Part shown: positions 56,019 to 64,000 of the stretch, one piece after another
Position numbering within the stretch: position 1 is the stretch's first letter
Layout: each line of letters starts with the position of its first letter
From: Oidiodendron maius Zn
Taxonomy: Eukaryota; Ascomycota; Leotiomycetes; Myxotrichaceae
DNA length: 64,000 nt
Assembly (NCBI GenBank): GCA_000827325.1
Contig: KN832872.1
Location: 1,550,001-1,614,000, forward strand
Direction of reading: 5' to 3'
The notes under the pieces: generated by a model
What the model saw: only the letters and a program-made list of their open reading frames with translations
What the model was told of the DNA's origin: nothing
The model's database searches: none
Position numbers and translations under genes: made by a program

Positions 56019-59000
56019 ATGCATCACATCTCACGAGAGCCTGATGCGGAAGCGGTTGAGGATGAGGAGCGCCAATATGGCCACGATCCACTAATCCGAC
56101 AGGAGCTAGATTCTAAGTAAGGTTTCTCCTATATGGGATGAAAAAAATACTAAGTTTGTCTTTCAAGATACAAAAATCGCCCTCATAATCACTCCAAGAC
56201 TCTTCCATTCCATGACCTGATTATCTATCTCTTCAATCCCCTCATTGAACATCAGAAAGTCCATACCGGTCCTAAAATCTCTCGTAACAAACAGGGGCGC
56301 TATGGGCCTAAAAATCCTGCTCCCCATGAGATGCGTCGCAACATTATCCAGCGCTTCATGTCGAAATGGAGGAATGATGTGGGAGACGATTTCTACCCCG
56401 CCATGCGCCTTCTCCTCCCCGACAAGGACCGCGACAGGCCAATGTATGGACTCAAAGAGAAAGCCATTGGAAAATTGCTCGTAAAACTCATGAAGATCAG
56501 CCCGGATTCAGAAGATGGCTTTAGCCTTACAAATTGGAAGCTGCCAGGTCAGATCGCCGGAGCACGTGGTGCGGGAGACTTCACCAGGAGATGCTATGAA
56601 GTGTTGTCAAAGAGGGGAATGAGAGCCGCTTATGGCAATATGCGGATTGCGGAGGTCAATGAACTACTGGATAAACTCGCTGCAGCACAAGGAGAGGCCC
56701 AGCAGTTGTCCATTTTCGAGACGTTCTATGAGAAGATGAATGCCGATGAGCTGATGTGGCTCATTAGAATAATTCTTCGAGAGATGAAATTTGGAGCTTC
56801 AGAGAAGACTCTTTTAAATGTGAGTGCCGTGCTATATGTCCAACGGCATGAATTAATGTGCCCTAGATTTGGCACCCCGATGGCGAAGCAGTGTTCAATA
56901 TGTCCTCCAATCTTCGTCGAGTGTGCTGGGACCTCACAGATCCTGAACAACGCCTAGAAGACGATGAAGGTGGGATATGTCTTATGTCATGCTTCCAGCC
57001 GCAATTGGCTCAGTTCTCGTTGAACACCTTTCAAAAGATGGTTGACCGCATGGGCGCCACGGAAGAAGACCCAGACTACTGGATCGAAGAAAAGTTGGAT
57101 GGCGAGAGAATGCAGTTACATATGGAGGATGCCAGCATTCCGGGCGGCAAACGATTCGCTTTCTGGTCCAGGAAAGCAAAAGACTACACATACTTATATG
57201 GGAATAGTCTTGAGGACGATAACTCAGCCCTGACAAGACATCTAAAGGAGGCTTTCGACCCGAGAGTGAGAAACATTATTCTCGATGGCGAGATGATAAC
57301 TTGGGACCCGGAATCTGATTTGATGGTGCCATTCGGGACGTTGAAGACTGCAGCGCTTGAGCAGCAGAAGAATCCATTCGGCGGGGGTATGCGGCCCCTC
57401 TTCCGTGTCTTTGATTGCCTGTATGTCAATGATCAGGACATTTCGAATTTCACCCTTAGAGACAGGTACAATGCGCTCATTGGATCTGTCAGAGATGTGC
57501 ATCGCCGCCTTGAGATTCACCATCATGTAGTTGCGACCTCTGTGAATGCGATCGAGCCTCTTTTACGCAAGGTGATTGCAGAAGCGGCCGAGGGACTGGT
57601 GTTGAAGAACCCAAGATCGTTATACCGACTAAACAGTCGGAATGACGATTGGATGAAGGTTAAACCGGAGTACATGGAGGAATTCGGAGAAGCTTTGGAT
57701 TGTCTAGTAATTGGTGGATACTACGGCTCAGGGCGAAAGGGTGGGCGTTTATCCTCGTTCCTGTGTGGCTTACGAGTGACCAAGAATATGGTTGATTCTC
57801 GGTGTAAGATTATAACACGAGCAAGTATGACTGAATGCTAAGTTATCCAGGTATGAATCCTATGAAGTTCTACTCTTTCTTCAAAGTGGGCGGGGGATTT
57901 AGAGCGGAAGATTACGACAAGCTAATGTATCTTACCAATGACAAATGGCACGACTGGGATCGTAAGAATCCGCCCACTGAGTATATCGAGCTCGCAGGCC
58001 CAGATGGCCAGTATGAACGGCCAGATGTATGGATTAAGCCCACCGACTCCGTAGTCGTGGGAGTTAAGGCTGCATCCGTTGGGCCTAGCGATAGCTTCAA
58101 GACTAACTTCACATTGCGTTTCCCTCGGTTTACGACAATAAGGCCTGATAAAGACTGGCAAAGTGCGCTTTCCATTGATGATTTTTTAGCCCTAAAAGCG
58201 CAGGCAGAAGCTGACAAGCAGAAGTCAATGGAATTTGATCGTAGCCGGAAGAAGACACGCAAGAGAATAAAGAAGGATTTTACAATAGCAGGCAACAATG
58301 GCAACGTCAAGACGCCTTACGCAGGACCGGAATCAAAGGTCTTTAAGGGCCTTAACTTTTGTGTCTTGAGTGAAATGATCCACCCCACAAGGAAGACCAA
58401 AGCTGAGATTGAACAAATTATCAAAAGCAACGGCGGCAGCATTTTCCAGTCAACTACAGCCAAGGAAGACATCCTCTGTATCGGTGACAAGAGAGTCGTC
58501 AAGGTCGCGAGCTTGATCAAGGGCGGATATACCGATGTGATCAAACCATCCTGGATCCTCAATGCAGTGGCACAGGCTGACATCGACGGGCCAGGGCGGG
58601 AGAGATTTCTGGTGCCTTTCGAGCCTAATCATATGTTTCACATGACTCCCGGAACTAGGCAGATAGTTACGGAGAATGTGGATGTGTATGGAGATAGCTA
58701 CGCTCGGGATCTGAGTGTCACAGAGCTTAGGAGAGTCTTGGATGATATGATTCCGGTCAAGAACTCCTCTTTCTCGCCTGCGGATTTCCTCACGGAGCTT
58801 GAAGAGCGCGGTAAAGGCCTTGGTGAGATGCGAGGTTCGATATTTAGTGGCTGTGTTGCTTATTTCTCTGGCGACATAGAGAGAGATGCGGAGACGAGGA
58901 TGGCAAAGATGAGGTTTGAGTTTGCAGCTGGGGTTGTTGTAGATAAGCTTACGGAGGAGGTCACACATGTGGCGATTGTGGATGAAGACAGGGATGCCGT

Positions 59001-59130
59001 GCGGTCCCTGAGGAAGCGGATATCGGAGAGGGCAGGGAAAGTTCCGAGAGTTGTTGGCTGGGCGTGGGTGGAGGAAAGCTGGAAAGAGGGCACGAGGTTG
59101 GATGAGGAAAGATTTGCTGTCGTTGTGTAG
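56019..59130 (+). CDS. LIG4: DNA ligase IV
   Basis: Four exons: 56019-56116, 56168-56819, 56867-57803 and 57851-59130, giving 988 aa; introns are 47-51 nt. The start is MHHISREPDAEAVEDEE. An N-terminal DNA-binding domain (RPHNHSKTLPFHDLIIYLF onward) leads to the adenylation domain with nucleophile K326 in EEKLDGERM, the motif ILDGEMITWD, and AEGLVLKNPRSLYRLN. An OB fold (GRLSSFLCGLRV, MNPMKFYSFFKVGGGF) follows. Two BRCT domains lie at the C-terminus, about 660-740 (KGLNFCVLSEMIHP) and 880-988 (VPRVVGWAWVEESWK). Lig4 seals double-strand breaks in non-homologous end joining with an Xrcc4/Lif1 partner that binds the inter-BRCT linker. ATP-dependent, nuclear. All key residues are present. Confidence 0.97.
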
Positions 59131-59454
59131 ACGGAGAGATCTAGCGTTCACTTGAAGTAACGGCTTGGAAGAAAAATGGTTAGTGGAGTTTCCGGCCCGT
59201 TGGTTGCCTGAGAGGTGTCCCTGTGCTTTGGGATAGAAATGATACCCGTCTCTCAGAATTGGAGTCTAGAATATGTATAAAGAGCTCTAGTCAGACATGA
59301 ATATGGTTATGTGAGGCATATAGGACGTCCAAAAACATAACATTTATGCGCTGTATATTTAACTCCCAGCTCCCTGCCTATCTTAGGCAACTCAGAAACA
59401 CCATTTAATTATATCCAATCATCTTGTTTAAACTCTATCGTTCATAATTCCGTG
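59131..59454. other. Convergent 3' intergenic region
   Basis: 324 bp of AT-rich DNA between the stops of LIG4 and the transporter gene. Nothing seen. Confidence 0.5.
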
Positions 59455-60877
59455 TCAAGTTGTCTTGGGTGGCTCGCCTTCCTCCAGTGTTTCATGGTTT
59501 ATAAACAAAAACGATAGAAGGACTATGAAGGCACCCAGCCAGTACCACGCCCCGGTGTACTGTGAGTTCAGTACGATCTGTCCGAGGAGGGAGAGTGGAA
59601 TGGTCATAGATATCCCAACAGTAACAACCAATGGGGTGGTGAGAAGCATGGCGTACGCCCAGCAGTAGTCACTTATAAATGATGCGGCCGAGTTTAACTA
59701 CATCATACATCAGTAAGGATTTTGTAGCAATAGTTGTGTTTCACATACTAGAATAACAGTCCAAACTTTTCTGGAGGAAGGTAGTTCAAATGTCTCGACA
59801 CCAGTGAAATGTAGGACCAGAAATCCAGGCCAGAGGAAGATGACGTTGAATAGGCCGACGAGACCAAAGAATAGAGGCATATTGACACGATCTTCGTTTC
59901 CTATTCGCTTCTTCATGACTACGGTGTACATTCCGTACATGACAGCACTGCCAAACGCCATGGCATCACCGATAGCAATCTGCGACTGAGACTTATGAGG
60001 GAACTTCCCACGATTCTCGTCGTTATCTTCATCTGAGAGATCGACGGTCGAAATCAAAATGATCCCAGCGAAACAGGCGAGGACACCGACCAGTTTCCTG
60101 AATGAGAAGTGCTCAACGCCCATCAGGGCACCAAAGAGGAGCGTGAAAATGCTGCTCATTGAGGTCAGAATCGTGGAGCTCGCGACACTGGTATACTCAA
60201 GGCAGGCAGCCACGAGGTAGTTCGCGGTGAACCAGAGGAGTGAGAATTCTAGGCTAATCGCGACCGTGTCGCGAAATCCGAGGGGCCCGTCTGAGTCTGC
60301 AAGAGGATATGTACCGCTGAGTCTCTCGCCTGGGGATTCTCCATCGCCTAGCAGTCGTGTTTCGGAGGTCGATAATGGGTCTTCTGTGCTGTCTGTCGAC
60401 TTCCTCCTCCCCCACCTGTTGGATTTCTTCGAGCTCTGGAAGTACTCGAGGATGGCGGCTCTGATCTCTGATAAGTTACGCCGGTATGGGGCTCGTAGGA
60501 AGATAGGGAACAAAGACACGGCGAAGCATGATGTATTCAGGTATGTGACGAAATATGGCTTGGAGAAAGTGTTGTCGGCGAAGATATACTACTCGTGTCA
60601 GCAGGCCACCAAGATTCTGAATGCTTCAGGAAAGCCATACACTAGCCAGGAAATTCGATGCAGTCCACAGGAACACTGTTACTGACAACAGAAATATCCC
60701 CAAGGTCCTCCGAGCCACATTTTCCAACCCAACGCCAGCTCTGAATCCTCCAGGGTTCACGGACGCGGATCTTGAGGAACTCATAGACGGCGGCCGCCGG
60801 ACGTCCGCTGGTATTTGAAGTGTGAGGGATAAACCGCTTGCATCCGTAGGGCTCGCGGTAGGTTCTTGTACACTCAT
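59455..60877 (-). CDS. SLC35F5/YML018C-like drug-metabolite transporter superfamily protein
   Basis: Three exons: 60877-60641, 60588-59749 and 59697-59455, giving 439 aa; introns are 52 and 51 nt (donors GTATGG and GTATGT). A hydrophilic N-terminus is followed by about ten membrane helices, such as LGIFLLSVTVFLWTASNFLA, SFRKLVGVLACFAGIILIS, GDAMAFGSAVMYGMYTVVM and TPLVVTVGISMTIPLSLLG. A long hydrophilic loop (about residues 120-180, SSKKSNRWGRRKSTDSTED) separates early helices. The EamA/DMT fold and the NTFSKPYFVTYLNTSCF motif after helix 1 match SLC35F5 and yeast YML018C/Thi74, found in the vacuolar membrane. Substrate is not established; Thi74 has been linked to thiamine transport in mitochondria. 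It ends in a short charged tail (HETLEEGEPPKTT). Confidence 0.88.
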
Positions 60878-61499
60878 TAGGAGTCGTTAATCGTAGAATT
60901 TCCTAATCGTCAGCGCTTTAGTGACACGGAGGTCGGAGGCATAGGCCAAGATGATTCATGGAATCAGCCAGATCGGCACCACAGAGAGTTGAACAAGGCC
61001 GAATAGTTCATCTAGACGCGGTCCAGCGAATCAGTGTCTATTGGTATCGATAGATGATTCCCAACGAGGTCTCTGCTTAGGCAACCTCAGGCGGCTTGAG
61101 GAAGGCGTTGGTGATAAGGCAATCGTTAGATACCGCATTATTATCGTGCTGTGGTCAGCCCCTCGCTTGTCTCGGATAAGAATGCACTGCCGACTGCTGT
61201 AGAGCTGACTGGAAAAGATCAAGCAACAAGGCACGAGACCGTATCATGCGCACTTTTGATGAGAGGCTACAATTGTTTTATCACCACTAGCAGACTGGTA
61301 GACTCTGAGAGACCGCTGTATTCGGTATAGATAAGGAAATGCATACGCCACAGCGCCACGAATGATCTTATTTATTTACATGCACCTGGCCACACGACAT
61401 CCAAGGACTCAACGAGGTTCGGGGCTAGAAAGAAGAGTATGAAAAAGCTCAGATGAAGGACTCCCAAACAGCAAAAGACACTCCGTGCTCATCCCTGGT
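60878..61499. other. Intergenic region between two minus strand genes
   Basis: 622 bp: the 3' flank of YPT7 and the promoter of the transporter gene. No further gene seen. Confidence 0.5.
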
Positions 61500-62464
61500 C
61501 TAGCAAGGGCAGCCGCCATCTCTGTCGTGCGGGATGTTGATGTCGATGGGATCCTGGAAGTCCCCACTGTACTCTTCGGATTCCTCTTGGAGGAGAGCAT
61601 TCCTGGCGATAACTGAAGAGACGTTAGCCACTATTTTGGAAACGCGTGTATATCTGGCACCGACCTTCGAATGCTTGCTCCACGTTGATAGCCTCCTTCG
61701 CACTGGTCTCGAAGTAAGGGATCCCACCCTTGGCTTGGCAGAAGGTCATTGCCCGCTTCGATGTGATCTAAGTACAATATAAGTATGACTGGCTTCTTGA
61801 CCTTGATCGCGTGACTCACCACTCTCTTGTTTTCCTCCACATCAATCTTATTTCCAAGCACAACCTATTTATATTAGCAGGTATTCTACAGAAACATTGT
61901 TCTAGCTCACAAATGGGAAATTATCGGGATCTCTCGGCGATGCCTGGATTAGGAACTCATCTCGCCAACTGTCTAGCGTCTCGAAACTCTTGGAGTTATT
62001 GACATCGTAAACCAACACGCAGCAGTCGGCGCCTCTATAGAACGCAACTCCTAATGACTGGAATCTTTCTTGCCCGGCTGTGTCCCAAAGCTGCAGAGTA
62101 TCAGTCATTTTATCCTTCTGCATCAGAATAGTTTGCAAACCTGAATCGTGACCAAACGATCATCGACCAACACCTCTTTTGTCAAGAAGTCTGCTCCAAT
62201 CGTAGCCTTGTAACTGGCGCTGAATTTCTTGTTAACCTATACTACCGTCAGTCTGCTGTCTCGGAGAGTATTAAGTGGAGGCCTTTGGCTTTAGGAAGAA
62301 TGGGATTGTTGGGCATACATATTGGTTCATTAAACTCGTCTTGCCAACCCCACTGTCGCCCAATATAATGACCTAGGAGGCGTAGTCAGTGAATCATTGA
62401 AATACATTCCATACCCAGAGCACATATGGCATACCTTGAGTAAGGCCTTCTTCCTAGAAGCCAT
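61500..62464 (-). CDS. YPT7: Rab7-family GTPase Ypt7
   Basis: Seven exons: 62464-62435, 62372-62319, 62236-62141, 62090-61911, 61864-61820, 61767-61665 and 61612-61500, giving 206 aa, the usual Rab7 length. The first coding exon is only 30 nt. Motifs: P-loop GDSGVGKT (15-22), switch [12 protein letters not shown] (35-45), WDTAGQE (62-68), NKID (125-128) and TSAK (156-159). The C-terminus is GGCPC, with C204 and C206 as a typical double geranylgeranylation CxC site. Ypt7 acts on late endosomes and the vacuole, recruiting HOPS for homotypic vacuole fusion and autophagosome-vacuole fusion. It is head-to-head with ATG16. Confidence 0.98.
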
Positions 62465-62831
62465 CCTGTCTGCGAGCACAAGAGGTTGGGCGGTTGCACA
62501 ATAACGACTCGGCGTGCTCACAGAGCGCAAATAAGGGCGCGAATTATCACACCCGGGAGAGCGAAAGGAAGGGAATCAAATAACACAGCGACTGTTTCCT
62601 GACCTGTGTTGGTGGCTTGGCCGAGGTAAGGTGATGTTGCGATGTTATCGCTTGGAGGACTGGACGACCAGAGCTCTTTAACGCTTGCCTTGCGCTAAGG
62701 CCGGACCCGCAACCAACGCATATCACACACTCCTGCCTAAGCACGTTGCAACCCTGCGCTCTGTTCCCCTGACACCCTGAGCATAATCATGAATCAAAAG
62801 ATAGTCTAACAATGCACAGCTTGCGAGACAT
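62465..62831. promoter_or_regulatory. Shared spacer between divergent YPT7 and ATG16
   Basis: 367 bp between start codons, the only room for both promoters. No specific motif was identified. The pairing of two autophagy-related genes suggests possible co-regulation. Confidence 0.5.
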
Positions 62832-63543
62832 ATGTCCAACGCCTTAAAAATGCCTTCCTGGCGAGAGGAGTACATGGAAGCTCTCGATGAGCGGGACGAG
62901 AGAGAGAGGGCCAGCCATGGACGTGTCACTGAGGATTTTATAGATGCATGTAAGCTACCATATTGCTCTCCCTGACAGCGCATCTAAAAAAACCCCCCCA
63001 AGATACCACCCTCCTTGATCGCACTGCGGCCCTTGAAGCCGAGAAAGCAGCCAACGGACCTCTATCGACACCCGAATCCGATTCAAAGAACCCGGCCACC
63101 TACGCTTCAGCCAACGACCTGACGACGCAGATAAAGCGAGACCTGACAGAAACCCTTCGTGCAAATGGGCAGCTCAAACTGCGAGTCACGGCTGCAGAGA
63201 AGGAGTTGGTGACGCTCAGAGCGCAGACGAAGTCGGATACAAAGGCTATTGAAGACCTGACGAAGGAACGGGCGCTTCTGGCTCAGAAGGTGAAAGATAG
63301 AGATGAGGAGTTGAAGGGTAAAACAAAGTTTATAATGGTACGGCGAATACCGTGCGCATTCGATGGCAAGGTACTTACCAATTATAGGACTCGCAAGACG
63401 AGATCACCGTATTAAATTTACAGCTAGATTCATATGACAAGAAGGTAGAGAAGCTCAAGGCAGAAAACCAGAACCTGATCGATAGATGGATGGAGAGTAA
63501 GGGTCTCGAGGCTGATGAGATGAACAAGGCGCTGGAAGAGTGA
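62832..63543 (+). CDS. ATG16: Autophagy protein Atg16
   Basis: Three exons: 62832-62949, 63003-63337 and 63388-63543, giving 202 aa. The second ATG at 62850 gives MPSWREEYMEALDERD, which matches the usual family start and may be the real one. The N-terminal helix (SWREEYMEAL) is the Atg5-binding region. The rest is coiled coil with heptad character (LRVTAAEKELVTLRAQ, EELKGKTKFIMDSQDEITVL, ending LIDRWMESKGLEADEMN). As in yeast Atg16 and unlike animal ATG16L1, there is no WD40 domain. It dimerises and scaffolds the Atg12-Atg5 conjugate, the E3-like enzyme for Atg8 lipidation at the phagophore. Intron 1 (53 nt) ends with an unusual A7-C7 stretch before its CAAG acceptor. Confidence 0.94.
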
Positions 63544-63690
63544 CGTTTTCCACCTTTAGGTCACGAGTCATGAGCAAGGTACTTTGACAATCAGGACTAG
63601 AGGTATATTGCGTGCTTTTCATTCTTCATGATGGTATCAAATCCCAGTTGCCAAACTCCATGCTGATCAACTTATCCAAGATCTATCTAT

Positions 63691-64000
63691 CTAACCCAAG
63701 TGACTGAACTTCTGAAGTCTAGTGTCATCCTTGGTACTGATATAGTAGTCACCGCCCTCGTGCTTCCAGCTCACAAAATCCTCGAAATATTGTTTCTGGA
63801 CAACTTCAAAGAGGTTAGAGGGGTCGTTGAAGGTCCGCGATTTGATTTTAGAATCGGCGGAGAGAGGTTTCAGTGAGACAATCTTGCACTTGTCTTTGAC
63901 GTCCAGGAACAACTGGACCAGATTCGCGTTTAGAGCCTGGCTGAAGACCTCATTGTTGACAAGAATCACATCAGCACGCTTGATCGCTTCGTGGATGGCA
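63691..64000 (-). CDS. DOT1: Histone H3-K79 methyltransferase Dot1, C-terminal part (partial)
   Basis: The last ~102 codons of a gene that enters from the right edge; its stop is TAG at 63693-63691. The frame reads IHEAIKRADVILVNNEVFSQ, containing the NNEVF motif of the Dot1 SAM-binding pocket, then LFLDVKDKCKIVSLKPL, FNDPSNLFEVVQKQYFE and a terminal WKHEGGDYYISTKDD. These match the C-terminal end of the Dot1 catalytic domain. Dot1 methylates Lys79 in the nucleosome core, without a SET domain, and acts in silencing boundaries and DNA damage checkpoints. The start and the N-terminal region lie outside the window. It converges with ATG16 over 147 bp. Confidence 0.95.
   Translation of the reverse strand, partial: AIHEAIKRADVILVNNEVFSQALNANLVQLFLDVKDKCKIVSLKPLSADSKIKSRTFNDPSNLFEVVQKQYFEDFVSWKHEGGDYYISTKDDTRLQKFSHLG

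Noticed and set aside
62950-62978. Alternative 29-nt intron in ATG16
   Set aside because: Too short for splicing in this group, although in frame; the 53-nt intron gives the expected ALEA-containing continuation.

Overview
The window is nuclear DNA of a filamentous ascomycete (Pezizomycotina). Genes lie on both strands and are split by many short GT-AG introns (about 42-107 nt), often with CTAAC/CTGAC-like branch sites. Gene content is typically fungal: a fungal_trans C2H2 regulator, a RasGEF with SH3, a YML020W-like protein, Irs4 and Atg16. Protein flavour and long spacers with GTAC-rich stretches suggest Eurotiomycetes, possibly Onygenales or Eurotiales; this is an impression, not a determination. 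No CRISPR array, operon, phage element or convincing tRNA was seen.

Layout. 1-1712 (-): 5' part of a CDC25-type RasGEF, running off the left edge. 1713-8782: an unusually long gene-free stretch with pyrimidine-rich leader-like DNA at both ends. 8783-11370 (+): C2H2/fungal_trans transcription factor. 12.7-16.9 kb looks accessory: a small membrane protein of uncertain splicing, a ~200-bp TA-flanked MITE, a strong hairpin, perhaps decayed coding DNA, and an orphan BTB protein. 17177-22312: SPB1 (rRNA methyltransferase/60S assembly) head-to-head with a Cdt2-like WD40 gene. 22726-24628 (-): secreted haem peroxidase with a GC-AG intron and no distal Arg. 25392-26652 (+): JMJD7-like JmjC oxygenase. 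26848-27718 (-): Tim17/22-like membrane protein. 28134-30222 (+): eIF4B with a likely 3-nt microexon. 31111-36496 (-): RRP5. 36745-39408 (+): YML020W-like alpha/beta-hydrolase-fold protein. 40378-49164 (+): 2928-aa FMP27/Hobbit/BLTP2 bridge-like lipid transfer protein in one exon. 49752-51533 (-): Irs4-like EH protein. 52843-54318 (-): conserved-looking protein of unknown function. 56019-59130 (+): DNA ligase IV. 59455-60877 (-): SLC35F5/YML018C-like transporter. 61500-62464 (-): Ypt7/Rab7. 62832-63543 (+): Atg16. 63691-64000 (-): C-terminus of Dot1, running off the right edge.

How the genes relate. Most are core housekeeping genes. Themes are ribosome production and translation (SPB1, RRP5, eIF4B), genome maintenance and chromatin (Cdt2, LIG4, DOT1), and vacuole, autophagy, phosphoinositide and lipid transport (IRS4, FMP27, YPT7, ATG16). 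YPT7 and ATG16, which act late and early in autophagy, are divergent from a 367-bp spacer. Exon joins were worked out by hand from splice sites, reading phase and protein continuity; every multi-exon model closes in frame, but none was tested against transcripts. I did not find a new multi-gene system. The best leads are single-gene oddities: the eIF4B microexon, the peroxidase substitution and GC-AG intron, the Trp-motif repeats in the YML020W-like protein, and the MITE.
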